Of a stretch of 64,000 nt of DNA, positions 1-8,133 are shown in pieces. Both the position numbers and the translations under genes were made by a program. The stretch covers positions 3,269-67,268 of the forward strand of contig CAZPOV010000018.1 of NCBI GenBank assembly GCA_964588335.1. The letters run 5' to 3'. The notes below the pieces were generated by a model. It did not search any database, was not told where the DNA came from, and saw only the letters and a program-made list of their open reading frames with translations. The stretch is from JAGQZY01 sp964588335 (GTDB lineage Bacteria; Bdellovibrionota; Bdellovibrionia; Bdellovibrionales; JAGQZY01). How positions within the stretch are numbered: the stretch's first letter is position 1; the number at the start of each line of letters is the position of its first letter.

Positions 1-77
1 AGCGCAGCGAGCCAATAAACAAAACTTTTACGAGAAGTGGGGAAGCGAGAGCGACCATGGGTTGGCCGAAGGAAAAG

Positions 78-104
78 TGGATGGGGTAGCAGGACTCGAA
101 CCTG
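78..104 (-). repeat. Detached 3' end of a tRNA-Gln gene (att-like direct repeat)
   Basis: These 27 bases are identical to positions 2621-2647, the 3' end of the intact tRNA-Gln gene, covering CCA, discriminator, 3' acceptor strand and most of the T-arm. The match stops at 105, and no matching 5' acceptor strand follows within tRNA distance, so this is a fragment, not a gene. Tyrosine-recombinase elements often duplicate a tRNA 3' end at their two borders. The bases between the copies carry a transposase and a secreted orphan but no integrase, so an att origin is inference. Confidence 0.7.
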
Positions 105-478
105 TGATCTCTGGAGTCTTTCAAATTGATTTAAGCATCTCTTAACTTCGTTAGAGTGAACGAACTTACCTAGTAAAGAGAGATACCGATTTCTTCCTGT
201 AAATTTTTAACAAGTGTGGGTAATTTTCCAGTTAGAGAATGGGGCTCCATCTCTCAACTTCGTTTATTCGTAATGATCAAAAATCGAACTTGGAATTGGG
301 ATTGCCTGCGTGGAATCTTAGAATTGATGATCGTTTCAGGTCCTGGCAGAATACAGGCCGAATACACGAAACTGACAAACTTTGTCTTTTCTGGACATAT
401 TCTTATTGTATAGCCCGCAATTATGATGCTCAGGATGGCATGAAACATGCAAAGAATTTAGGTTAAAGGAGAGAAGCA
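105..478. other. Stretch with no supported gene
   Basis: Short overlapping open frames exist on both strands, but none has a good ribosome binding site or recognisable protein features. The sequence is AT-rich and lies between the tRNA fragment and a secreted-protein gene. It presumably holds the promoter of that gene, though I cannot point to convincing -35/-10 boxes. Confidence 0.4.
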
Positions 479-1021
479 ATGTTTATCAATCACAATATCT
501 TGAGGATGGTTTTAGTTTCATGTCTTTGGTTAGTTGGTCATGCCTCTCATGCTGAAACATATTCCCACTGTACGACACCTAGTCTTTCGCGCATGCATGA
601 GCAGAGGATACCCTTCACATTTAAGGAAGGCTTCACGATGATCAACTCTGGAAATTACCCAACTAACGTCACTCACCGGTTCAGGCTGGACAGAAATTTT
701 ATCGAGCTCTCTCGGTCTGAATTCCCCGGTAAATCGGCTTTAGCAATTTCTACAGAAGATCAATTTACTATTTCGGCGATTGCTCCAACGGAAATTGAAA
801 TTGAGTCTTTACATTCGGGGGCAAAATACCAAATGACTTTTAATGAACTTGTTTTTCATTTGATGGATGACCCGGTCCTAGACATTGGCAAGGGTGCAGA
901 ATTATTTCCTGAGATTGCTGACTTCGATAAAGCACCATTCTGTGGTGAACTTGAATTGATACCAGCGAGCTATGATGAGAATTTGGATTCGGATACTCTG
1001 CCGGGAAGTACCGCGCTCTAA
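479..1021 (+). CDS. Secreted hypothetical protein (180 aa)
   Basis: I do not recognise this protein. It begins with an N-terminal signal peptide: a short polar start, then a hydrophobic run (about residues 9-21), then an Ala-x-Ala-like site near HASHA, so the mature protein should be periplasmic or secreted. The mature part has two cysteines far apart that could form a disulfide and is rich in polar beta-prone segments. The start is fixed by AAAGGAG about eight bases before the ATG. It is the only cargo-like gene beside the transposase in the stretch bounded by the tRNA-Gln repeats. Confidence 0.65.
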   Translation: MFINHNILRMVLVSCLWLVGHASHAETYSHCTTPSLSRMHEQRIPFTFKEGFTMINSGNYPTNVTHRFRLDRNFIELSRSEFPGKSALAISTEDQFTISAIAPTEIEIESLHSGAKYQMTFNELVFHLMDDPVLDIGKGAELFPEIADFDKAPFCGELELIPASYDENLDSDTLPGSTAL

Positions 1022-1203
1022 TCTTAGATTAGATTGGTTTTGTTAGAAATTTAACGAGGTTTGAAGTTCTGTGGGAGATTTGGGTCTTAAAGCTCCTTCT
1101 GAAAACTCCATTAGTCATAGTCTCGGCCATATCAGAGGGATTTTCAGTTTAAATTGTTCAAGCAAAACTTTTCTGCCTTCTTGGTGTGGTTCTTCACGGA
1201 TAG

Positions 1204-2526
1204 GGGTGTAAAGCATTGAGTTAAAAGAAGAAAAGCAGACAGAGGTCCTTTCGAATCGATAATATTGAGTTGTTCAAGACTTAAATTATTGAAAGGAAAG
1301 GAGGATCCCAATGTCTGCAGGTCTGAATATATCAAACTTTGTGCTTTTACCTGAGTTAAAATTAGTCAGCTCAAAATATTTACCCGGTGGACATAAAGTT
1401 CTGCACTGTGCAAAGAAGCCTTGCCAAGAATATTGCCCTCACTGTGCTTCTGGTGAGTACTGGGTGCATCAGTACAAAGAGGTCACTGTTCGTGATGAGC
1501 CCATCCGAGGTAAAAACATAATATTGAAGATTAGGAAACGTCGTCTAAGGTGTAAGCAGTGCAAGAAAACTTTTATGGAGCCTCTTCCAGGCGTTCGGAA
1601 AAGAGCTCGTTTTACGGAAAGATTTAATAGGTCTTTAAACTGGGCTTGTGAAACCTTCAGAGACCTAAAACGTGTTCGAAAAGCCTACAGATGTTCTACT
1701 GACACCGTCTACAAAGCCCACTACAGGCAACTTGAGCTGAAGCATCGGAAAAACTTAAACTACCCTTGGCCTAAAACCATCGGCATCGATGAACACGCCT
1801 TTAGAAGAGCTTCTAGAAAAAATGCAACGATCTTTGCCACCATGATCGTAGACTTCACGAATAAGCGTCCCATGGAGCTTGTAGAGGGCAAAACTTGTGG
1901 AGAGCTGATGGCAGAGCTCAGTCACATACCAGGACGAGAAAACGTCACCTCAGTGGCCGTTGACCTTTGCGATCCTTACAAAAAGTTCGTCAAAGACTTC
2001 TTCCCAAATGCTCAGATCGTCGCCGATAAGTTCCACGTTTTGCGTCTTTTAAACACAAGCATCATGCGCAGGTGTAAAGAAATAACCGGCGATAGAGCCT
2101 CGTGGAGGGCGCGAAAGTTACTCCTGATGTCCAACATCCACCTTGATTACTTCGACCGGAAAACTCTTTGGGAGTACCTAGAACTGTACCCAGAGCTTAA
2201 GGAAGTTTACGCCTTTAAAGAAAGCCTACACGCTTTTTACAGAATTAAAGGTTACAACCGAGCCGCAAAAGCCATGAACAAACTGCTTGATCGGATGGCA
2301 CTCTCAAAACTTCCTGAAATAAAAAGACTACGGAAAACCTTAAAGAAATGGCGTCAAGAAATTTTGAACTACTTCAGAACTGGCATCACAAACGCACGCA
2401 CCGAAGGCTTTAACAACATCGCCAAACTCTTGCAGAGAAACGCTTTTGGGTTTAAAAGCTTTGAAAATTATCGATTGAAAGTGCTTAACTGCTCTTCATG
2501 ACTCAGAAAAAAGGCGCACTACACCC
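1204..2526 (+). mobile_element. ISL3-family-like insertion sequence (ends tentative)
   Basis: A single transposase ORF occupies most of this interval, and the size of about 1.3 kb fits ISL3 elements. Weak terminal inverted repeats are proposed: gggtgtaaagc at 1204-1214 against gcactacaccc at 2516-2526, which match at 9 of 11 positions. I see no 8-bp target duplication, so the true ends may differ or the element may be old. The transposase reading frame is intact. Confidence 0.4.
1311..2501 (+). CDS. ISL3-family transposase
   Basis: This 396-residue DDE transposase cuts and joins IS ends. Two N-terminal zinc-finger-like Cys clusters (about residues 33-45 and 81-84) precede a helix-turn-helix-like region and the catalytic domain. 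Likely DDE residues are Asp160 (in GIDEHAFRR), Asp218 (in VAVDLCD) and Glu365 (in NARTEGFNN), all typical ISL3 motifs, as is VADKFHVLRL. Length is close to the family norm and the frame is unbroken, so the gene could be active. The start is supported by GGAGGATCCC before the ATG. It sits between the duplicated tRNA-Gln ends. Confidence 0.9.
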   Translation: MSAGLNISNFVLLPELKLVSSKYLPGGHKVLHCAKKPCQEYCPHCASGEYWVHQYKEVTVRDEPIRGKNIILKIRKRRLRCKQCKKTFMEPLPGVRKRARFTERFNRSLNWACETFRDLKRVRKAYRCSTDTVYKAHYRQLELKHRKNLNYPWPKTIGIDEHAFRRASRKNATIFATMIVDFTNKRPMELVEGKTCGELMAELSHIPGRENVTSVAVDLCDPYKKFVKDFFPNAQIVADKFHVLRLLNTSIMRRCKEITGDRASWRARKLLLMSNIHLDYFDRKTLWEYLELYPELKEVYAFKESLHAFYRIKGYNRAAKAMNKLLDRMALSKLPEIKRLRKTLKKWRQEILNYFRTGITNARTEGFNNIAKLLQRNAFGFKSFENYRLKVLNCSS

Positions 2527-2534
2527 TTAAACGA

Positions 2535-2561
2535 GTAGTTCCCGTAGTTCCCGTAGTTCCC
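2535..2561. repeat. Three tandem 9-bp repeats
   Basis: The unit gtagttccc occurs three times in direct succession just downstream of the transposase stop and the proposed right IS end. The function is unknown. It could be slipped-strand expansion or binding sites near the IS end. Confidence 0.8.
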
Positions 2562-2620
2562 CTAAAATGGTGAATAGAATCACCTAAGTTACCTAAATTA
2601 TTCACATGAAACAAAAAGAA

Positions 2621-2696
2621 TGGATGGGGTAGCAGGACTCGAACCTGCGAATACTAGAATCAAAATCTAGTGCCTTACCAACTTGGCGATACCCCA
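2621..2696 (-). tRNA. tRNA-Gln (anticodon TTG)
   Basis: A 76-nt cloverleaf reads on the minus strand. The acceptor stem TGGGGTA pairs with TACCCCA. The anticodon stem is CTAGA/TCTAG around the loop TTTTGAT, putting anticodon TTG at 2661-2663. The T-loop is TTCGAGT, and CCA is encoded at 2621-2623. The discriminator base reads as T. It lies downstream of spoVG on the same strand, but a terminator separates them. Confidence 0.95.
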
Positions 2697-2740
2697 TTAA
2701 TTTTGAGAGGCTTAAGCTAGCGAAATCTTTGCGATGGATC

Positions 2741-2778
2741 AAGAAAAAAACAGTTGCCTCTGAAAAATCAGAGGCAAC
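2741..2778 (-). terminator. Rho-independent terminator after spoVG
   Basis: A perfect 11-bp stem (GTTGCCTCTGA at 2753-2763 with TCAGAGGCAAC at 2768-2778) closes an AAAA loop. On the minus strand it is followed by a run of seven T. It ends the spoVG transcript before tRNA-Gln. Confidence 0.9.
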
Positions 2779-2840
2779 CAAAGCCGGAGCAGGGGCCCCG
2801 TGTTGCAAATTTTTTAATCAAATATGGGTTAAAAGTAAAA

Positions 2841-3146
2841 CTATGATTGGAGTTTCTTAGACACTTCGCCCAAAGAATCACCAATTCCTTTCAGTTCGTC
2901 CTCATAGGCTTTGAAAACGAGTTTTTCGATATCTTCCCGCGTCTCCTGATTCAGAGGGTGGGCAATATCGCGAAACTGTCCGTCTTTGCGCTTTTTACTC
3001 GGCATTGCGACAAACAGACCGCTGTGACCTTGAATGATCTTAAGATCGCGGATCACGAAACAATTATTGAGGGTGATGGTGACGTAGGCTTTGAGCCGTT
3101 CTTCGTTCACCGGGAAAATCTTGATCTCTGTGAGTTCTATATCCAT
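2841..3146 (-). CDS. spoVG: SpoVG-family nucleic-acid-binding regulator
   Basis: SpoVG is a small site-specific DNA/RNA-binding regulator, known for sporulation and septation roles in Bacillus and conserved in many non-sporulating bacteria. The 101-residue product starts MDIELTEIKIFP and carries the conserved core NCFVIRDLKIIQG followed by VAMPSKK and FRDIAHPLN, all hallmark SpoVG motifs. I chose the ATG at 3146 because AAGGAG lies eight bases upstream and the family begins there; an upstream in-frame ATG at 3182 adds 12 unconserved residues. A TATAAT-like box lies at 3194-3199 and an operator-like palindrome at 3231-3243. Confidence 0.95.
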   Translation of the reverse strand: MDIELTEIKIFPVNEERLKAYVTITLNNCFVIRDLKIIQGHSGLFVAMPSKKRKDGQFRDIAHPLNQETREDIEKLVFKAYEDELKGIGDSLGEVSKKLQS

Positions 3147-3193
3147 TGCAGAGCTCCTTGCTGTCGTTCTCGGATGTGGCACATCCAGGTTTC

Positions 3194-3199
3194 ATTATA
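3194..3199 (-). promoter_or_regulatory. Candidate -10 box of spoVG
   Basis: The minus strand reads TATAAT about 48 bases before the spoVG start codon. No strong -35 is evident at 16-18 bp, which would suit activator-dependent initiation. The overlapping palindromes at 3220-3243 lie just upstream, where an activator or repressor could act. Confidence 0.45.
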
Positions 3200-3230
3200 T
3201 CGGATAACCTAGACCAAAGTTGAGAGGCGT

Positions 3231-3243
3231 TCTCAATTTGAGA
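3231..3243. promoter_or_regulatory. Operator-like palindrome TCTCA-N3-TGAGA upstream of spoVG
   Basis: TCTCAATTTGAGA is a 5-3-5 palindrome 84 bases upstream of the spoVG start. It overlaps a second inverted repeat, TTGAGA-N5-TCTCAA (3220-3236), so three half-sites are phased together. The same 5-3-5 palindrome occurs at 4067-4079 and 44391-44403, each time upstream of a minus-strand gene. There is no following T-run, so it is not a terminator. Confidence 0.45.
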
Positions 3244-3269
3244 CACTATTCAGTCATTTTCCCATATTG

Positions 3270-4004
3270 CTACTGGGTGAAACTCTCGCACAGAGGTTGG
3301 TTATCATTTATTAAGCTTTTTACGATTGAAGTGTCATAAGAGGAGACGCCGCCGCCCAGTATATGCTGCTCGGCTTCGATGCTGGCTGACGAACAGTTGC
3401 CCCAGCCCAATAGGGTGGCTTGTTGCAAAGCTGTCATATTGTTCCAAACACTCTGGCCACTGCCAGGGCCACAACTTGCCCATCCACCAAGCCCAGCAAT
3501 GCCTTCTCGCACATAATGGCGAACATGATAGAGCACCTGCACATAACGTCGGTCACCGACAGAGGTGGCGTTGTGCTGATTATAAAGGGTTCGCAGCCGG
3601 GTCTCATGAGAGGGACGGCCGCTGTAAGCACCCAGGTATTGGAAAATTCCATAGGCTCCCGATGAGGGGTTGCGAATTTCAGGGTTGCCTAAGCCTTCGC
3701 CCACCATGCGGTGATAGATCAAGCGAGGGTCGACTCTGTTTTCTTGATAGGCCTCTTGCAACAAAGGTTGAATGCGGTCAACAAAAGCCTGTCCGTAAAT
3801 CTCTAAGATACGATTCTCTTGGGTGGGGTCATAACATCCGGCTGAATTGTTAACGGTCACGCTGGGTGGAGTTGGGTCGGAGCCGCTTAAGAACGGAAAA
3901 TCATCGGTTGTTGTTTCAGACCATGCCACTGTTGGAAGTAGGCTCAGTAATGCGGTAGTGAATAAAACCGTCGTTAGCTTTGTAAGAAGTGTTTTTGAAA
4001 TCAT
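3270..4004 (-). CDS. Secreted lytic-transglycosylase-like protein
   Basis: The 244-residue product has a signal peptide (hydrophobic residues about 10-25, cleavage near AWS) and a lysozyme-like domain. The pattern YHRMVGEG (candidate catalytic Glu103) followed by SGAYGIFQYLG matches the Glu and G-x-x-G-x-x-Q motifs of SLT/GH23 peptidoglycan lyases. It would cleave murein glycan strands in the periplasm, or in prey if exported. Cys57, Cys178 and two C-terminal cysteines may form disulfides. The start is supported by AGGAGA eight bases before the ATG, and a TCTCA-N3-TGAGA palindrome lies 62 bases upstream. The match to canonical SLT is partial, so the exact family is uncertain. Confidence 0.7.
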   Translation of the reverse strand: MISKTLLTKLTTVLFTTALLSLLPTVAWSETTTDDFPFLSGSDPTPPSVTVNNSAGCYDPTQENRILEIYGQAFVDRIQPLLQEAYQENRVDPRLIYHRMVGEGLGNPEIRNPSSGAYGIFQYLGAYSGRPSHETRLRTLYNQHNATSVGDRRYVQVLYHVRHYVREGIAGLGGWASCGPGSGQSVWNNMTALQQATLLGWGNCSSASIEAEQHILGGGVSSYDTSIVKSLINDNQPLCESFTQ

Positions 4005-4066
4005 TGAAAGCTCTCCTTTTGCATCGATGACCTCTTAAAGGTGCAAAAACAATTCCACGACCAGTG

Positions 4067-4079
4067 TCTCAAAGTGAGA
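4067..4079. promoter_or_regulatory. Operator-like palindrome TCTCA-N3-TGAGA upstream of the transglycosylase gene
   Basis: TCTCAAAGTGAGA lies 62 bases before the start codon of the secreted transglycosylase-like gene. It is the second of three copies of the same 5-3-5 palindrome in the window. The 4005-4231 spacer holds no gene. Confidence 0.45.
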
Positions 4080-4231
4080 TGCGAAAACCAGGGAGGGCTT
4101 GCAGAAGATTTATTAGCAAGAATAGCACTGTCAATGAAGCGACCAGACAAAATACGGCTCAACAGTTATTAGAATTCCAACACTTGTTAGGCCCTGGTTA
4201 AGAGCCTGTAAAATGTCGCTTTTTTTGAGAT

Positions 4232-5086
4232 TTACATCATCGGGCGGCAGGCAATCGACCGAATACTTTCAGTAAGAACACCCTGAAGGTCTTGAAAGGT
4301 TTCGGCGGCCCGCAAAGTACCAAAGTCATTGACGACAAACTCTTCATAAAACGCCGTCAGCGATTCATAGCTCTTTCCTGAAACGGCATCTTGAAAAAGT
4401 GGCAAAACGTTCAGACGACGGTCGAGGCTCGGGCGTGAAGCAAAATCACCGGGGAAGTAGGAAATAAGATCTTCAGGATCGATGTCCAAAGTAATCGGAA
4501 GCCCGCTCACCTCAATGCCATTGAAATTTGTTAGCTCCTGTAATGAGCGAAGCTCCCGTTCTGAAAAAGTCGAGCTGACTCCATCGCCTGAAACCAAAAT
4601 AGCCCGACGAAATGAGGGATTGCTTTCATCATTCACAATAGACAGTGCTGTCTCTAAAGCTTTGGCAATATCGGTGGAACCACCTGTTTCAAAAACCTGA
4701 TACAGCTCCAGCGACTCTTGGTTGTTCAGCTGACCAAAAAAATCAGTCAGTCGAGTTAAATCGGTCGCATCAACGATGTTGCGTGGCTCATACACAACTT
4801 TACCTTCTGAGCCAAAAAACACCACCGCGACTTCGCTGCAACCACATCCTAAAAGTTTATCCTGAACTTCTTGATCAAGCAGTGCGGCTTGGTAGGCGCC
4901 CAGCTGGAATGCCATTTCGTGGGACTCCACTGAGCTTGAAATATCGACGGCTAAAACGATGGACTGATCGGTGGCTGAGTCGACTGCGCTGCAACTGGCG
5001 TGGACAAAGTCAAAATTCACCACGTTGAAAAGTAGTAAGAGGGAACCAATTCTGATCAATAACTTTTTGAACTTCAACATATTCAC
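4232..5086 (-). CDS. Secreted VWA-domain protein (DUF1194-like)
   Basis: A signal peptide (about residues 9-30) precedes a von Willebrand factor A domain. The metal-ion-dependent adhesion site is visible as Asp48-x-Ser50-x-Ser52 in VLAVDISSSV, followed by a conserved His-Glu-Met-Ala-Phe-Gln stretch typical of DUF1194. A later ETGGSTDIAKALE segment gives the second MIDAS Thr/Ser and an Asp. Such domains bind protein ligands through a divalent metal; the partner here is unknown. Two neighbouring Cys-Gly-Cys residues (about 80-82) are unusual. The gene stands alone on the minus strand, about 140 bases downstream of htrA. Confidence 0.8.
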   Translation of the reverse strand: MNMLKFKKLLIRIGSLLLLFNVVNFDFVHASCSAVDSATDQSIVLAVDISSSVESHEMAFQLGAYQAALLDQEVQDKLLGCGCSEVAVVFFGSEGKVVYEPRNIVDATDLTRLTDFFGQLNNQESLELYQVFETGGSTDIAKALETALSIVNDESNPSFRRAILVSGDGVSSTFSERELRSLQELTNFNGIEVSGLPITLDIDPEDLISYFPGDFASRPSLDRRLNVLPLFQDAVSGKSYESLTAFYEEFVVNDFGTLRAAETFQDLQGVLTESIRSIACRPMM

Positions 5087-5229
5087 AAAGAGTTAATAAC
5101 ACACCTAAGGCGCGCCTTTAAAGATGTGGTTGCTTTTCCGCCAAATAATCGGTCAAACCAGTCAATTTTTTCATAGATGTGAAGAAACTTCAGGTTGGCG
5201 CCAGGCGGGAAGCTGGCGCCAAGGGGGAT

Positions 5230-6708
5230 TTACTCCCCTTTAAGTGATATTTTCTTTTCGCCCATAGGTGTGTGCACCCAAAATCGATTCACTCCGGGGC
5301 GAAGACCCTGAAGAATCTCCGGCACCGAGTTTACGGTTTTGCCATTGACCTTCATAATCACAAACCCAGGCTTAAAGCCGCCACGGGCCGCGGGACTACC
5401 GGGGATGACGCCTGAAACAATGGGGCCAAAGGGAAAGCGGATGGGGACATCGAATTCTCTTCGGTTTCCTGAGGTGCTGGCGACAACATAAAAGCCAAGG
5501 TCGTAGGGCACGCCTTTGCCTTTATAATTTTTTTCTTTTTTAGGATATGTCGGCTCTTCGCTACTGGGTGGTGTGAACCGAGCCATCTGGCCTGGGTCTG
5601 GAAAGCTAGTCAAAGTCACTTTGTAAGTGAGCTTTTGAAATTCCTTTTCCATGGGGCGCATAATTTTAATAGAAACCTCTTTGCCTGGTTCACTGTCTTG
5701 AACCATATCGATAAAGTGCTCGGTGTTGCGGACGGGTTTGCCGTTGAATTCATAAATGATGTCGTTTTCTTCAAGGCCGGCTTTGGCCGCTGGAAAACCG
5801 GGTTCGACACGGGTGATAACAATTCCATTTTTAGGAATACCGTAATTCAAAGCCACTCGCGGGTGCAGAGTCGCCATTCCGATTCCTAAAAAACCACGCC
5901 GAATGGTTCCACCATTTTTCAAGGTGTTGACAATTTTTTTGGCGTAGTTTGAAGGAATCGCAAAACCAATCCCTTGAGCTCTGGCATCAATGGCGGTGTT
6001 AACGCCAATCACGTAACCCTTGGTGTTCAGCAAGGGCCCGCCGGAGTTTCCAGGGTTGATGCTGGCATCGGTTTGAATAAATGGAAAGCGGTTGATTTCT
6101 TTGATAGCGCGCCCTTTGGCTGAAACAATCCCGACAGTCATGGAATTGCTATGCCCATAGGGGTTTCCGAAAGCGGCGACATATTCGCCCACTTTCAATC
6201 GGTCGCTGTTGCCAAACTTCAAGGGGTGAAGGTCTTTGGGAGGATTGCGCAATTTTAACACGGCAAGGTCGCCTCGCGGGTCACGGCCTAGGACATCGAC
6301 ATCAAGAAGTTTGCCCTCGCCATTGATTTGCACCTGTAATTTGGTGCGCAGGCGTTTGTTATCAACCGGCTGAATCACATGGTAATTGGTAACAATATGC
6401 CCCTGTGTATCGATAATAAAACCGGTGCCAATGGGGGAGGACTCTTCGTTGCTCTCGCGGGGGTCTTCGTACTGAAAACCGCGACCAAAAAATTCTTCCA
6501 CAAAGTCGAAAAGAGGGTCGCGCTGCATGCGGGTGTTGCGGATGTCGAAATCCAAATAAACTCCCACCACCCCGGGTTGGGTGAGGCGCGACATTTCCAT
6601 CCAAATATTGGCGGGAAGAGGAGGAGTGAGCTTGGCTTCATCCATGGGAGCACGAGAAAGTGCTGAAAAACTAATCAATAATAAACTGGTAACGACGAGA
6701 AGCTTCAT
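5230..6708 (-). CDS. htrA: HtrA/DegP-family periplasmic serine protease
   Basis: This trypsin-like protease degrades or checks misfolded envelope proteins. After a signal peptide (residues 1-20), the catalytic triad is His110 (in VTNYHVIQP), Asp147 (in RGDLAVLKL) and Ser222 (in NPGNSGGPL). Two PDZ domains follow: about residues 265-370, starting at RRGFLGIGM, and a shorter, more divergent one at about 395-490. The 492-residue length suits DegP/DegQ-type proteins. The start overlaps the stop of the upstream DUF1844 gene by four bases (ATGA), so the two are translationally coupled. Confidence 0.93.
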   Translation of the reverse strand: MKLLVVTSLLLISFSALSRAPMDEAKLTPPLPANIWMEMSRLTQPGVVGVYLDFDIRNTRMQRDPLFDFVEEFFGRGFQYEDPRESNEESSPIGTGFIIDTQGHIVTNYHVIQPVDNKRLRTKLQVQINGEGKLLDVDVLGRDPRGDLAVLKLRNPPKDLHPLKFGNSDRLKVGEYVAAFGNPYGHSNSMTVGIVSAKGRAIKEINRFPFIQTDASINPGNSGGPLLNTKGYVIGVNTAIDARAQGIGFAIPSNYAKKIVNTLKNGGTIRRGFLGIGMATLHPRVALNYGIPKNGIVITRVEPGFPAAKAGLEENDIIYEFNGKPVRNTEHFIDMVQDSEPGKEVSIKIMRPMEKEFQKLTYKVTLTSFPDPGQMARFTPPSSEEPTYPKKEKNYKGKGVPYDLGFYVVASTSGNRREFDVPIRFPFGPIVSGVIPGSPAARGGFKPGFVIMKVNGKTVNSVPEILQGLRPGVNRFWVHTPMGEKKISLKGE

Positions 6709-6959
6709 AGAGATACAAATTTCATTTTCAAATCAGAAATCAGTTGATTGATCAATTTTTCTTCTTCATCGGTCCGATTATTCTCTGATTTTTTCTTCAG
6801 AACCTCTAATAAATCGATGTTGAATTGGGCCATTTTTTTATCGACAGAGGTTTGCCCAGTGGCGGGATCTGGCGCTAAACCCAAGCTCATGGCGGCTGAC
6901 GAGGCGACCGACAAGACCAAGGTTGAAAAAGTGGCTTCTAATTGCTGTTGATTGTCCAA
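6705..6959 (-). CDS. DUF1844-family small protein
   Basis: This small protein of about 84 residues has the DUF1844 pattern: FSTLVLSVASSAAMSLG, then PDPATGQ, then an amphipathic region and a C-terminal helix rich in charge. The function of the family is not established. I prefer the TTG at 6959, because AAGGAG sits six bases before it; the ATG at 6977 would place that Shine-Dalgarno inside the coding region and has none of its own. It overlaps htrA by four bases, so it probably shares its transcript. A divergent promoter region separates it from moxR. Confidence 0.8.
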   Translation of the reverse strand: MDNQQQLEATFSTLVLSVASSAAMSLGLAPDPATGQTSVDKKMAQFNIDLLEVLKKKSENNRTDEEEKLINQLISDLKMKFVSL

Positions 6960-7133
6960 GAAATTCTCCTTTGGCATGATTCTATCAATGTAAAGATAAG
7001 TATGTGCACTCAGACCGGGCTGTCAATGTCGCCACTGAGGGACTTTTGCGGGGCGCAAACGGCTAAAAAGATTGATTAACTGAAACTCAATATTGAGAAT
7101 GATAGGGTCTATCCTTAGATAAGGGGGTCGTGC

Positions 7134-8123
7134 GTGGATGTTGATGTAATGGCGCTGAATGCAGCCGTTAAAAAAGAGAGTGGATTTGTAGACCAAATGC
7201 TCCAAGAGGTGAGCAAGGTCGTGGTCGGTCAAAAAGAAATGGTCGAAGGTATCGTCATGGGTCTATTGACCGGGGGCCATGTCCTTTTGGAGGGTGTGCC
7301 CGGATTGGCGAAAACATTGACCATATCGTCGGTTTCACAAGCCATCAGTTTGCATTTTCAACGGGTGCAGTTCACCCCAGACTTACTGCCTTCTGACTTG
7401 ATCGGAACCATGATCTTCAATCCGAAGACGGGCGAATTCAGTCCCAAGAAAGGACCGATCTTCACCAATATTCTTCTCGCCGATGAGATCAACCGAGCTC
7501 CGGCCAAGGTGCAGTCGGCACTGCTTGAGTCGATGGCCGAAAAACAAGTGACCATTGGCGATACCACCTACAGATTAGAAAAACCGTTTCTGGTGTTAGC
7601 CACCCAGAACCCATTGGAGCAAGAAGGAACTTATCCTTTGCCAGAAGCTCAGATGGATCGATTCATGTTTAAAATTGTGGTCGACTATCCCAATAAAGGT
7701 GAAGAACTGGAGATCATGAATCGCATGGCCACCGACGACACCCCCTCCATGAACTCGGTGATCACCAAAGAGAATCTTTTACGCGCCCGTGAAATGACCG
7801 ATAAAATTTATGTTGATGATAATGTCAAAACCTACATTGTCGATCTGGTCATGGCGACTCGTAAACCCGGAGAGTATGGCCTTGGACAGCTGGAGAACAT
7901 GATCCAGGTGGGGGCTTCGCCGCGTGCGACCATCAGTTTAATGCGAGCCTCGAAAGCCAATGCGTTTATTCGTGGGCGGGGTTATGTCACTGCTGAAGAC
8001 GTCAAAGCAGTGGCCTACAATGTTTTAAGACATCGATTGATTCTTACGTTTGAAGCGGAAGCTGAAGAGGTGGTCAGTGAAATGGTCATCAAAGATATGT
8101 TGAGTGAAATTGAAGTACCCTAA
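7134..8123 (+). CDS. moxR: MoxR-family AAA+ ATPase
   Basis: MoxR ATPases are chaperone-like proteins that mature or activate partners, often VWA proteins encoded next door. The 329-residue product shows Walker A GVPGLAKT, Walker B LLADEINRAP, sensor 1 VLATQNPLEQEG and the arginine-rich MDRFMFK region of the family. It opens a tightly packed operon with a DUF58 protein and three Bat proteins, the classic MoxR arrangement. Translation probably starts at the GTG at 7134, preceded by AAGGGGG; an ATG at 7149 is the alternative. Confidence 0.95.
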   Translation: MDVDVMALNAAVKKESGFVDQMLQEVSKVVVGQKEMVEGIVMGLLTGGHVLLEGVPGLAKTLTISSVSQAISLHFQRVQFTPDLLPSDLIGTMIFNPKTGEFSPKKGPIFTNILLADEINRAPAKVQSALLESMAEKQVTIGDTTYRLEKPFLVLATQNPLEQEGTYPLPEAQMDRFMFKIVVDYPNKGEELEIMNRMATDDTPSMNSVITKENLLRAREMTDKIYVDDNVKTYIVDLVMATRKPGEYGLGQLENMIQVGASPRATISLMRASKANAFIRGRGYVTAEDVKAVAYNVLRHRLILTFEAEAEEVVSEMVIKDMLSEIEVP

Positions 8124-8133
8124 GGAGAGTTGA

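Noticed and set aside
78..153. A second complete tRNA-Gln gene at the window start
   Set aside because: Only the 3' end matches; no 5' acceptor strand or anticodon stem follows in a tRNA-length stretch.
216..466. Three small overlapping ORFs near the start
   Set aside because: They overlap each other on both strands, lack ribosome binding sites and show no protein features.
2787..2803. ggggcccc-containing stretch as another tRNA or hairpin RNA
   Set aside because: No cloverleaf or long stem can be drawn beyond the short palindrome.
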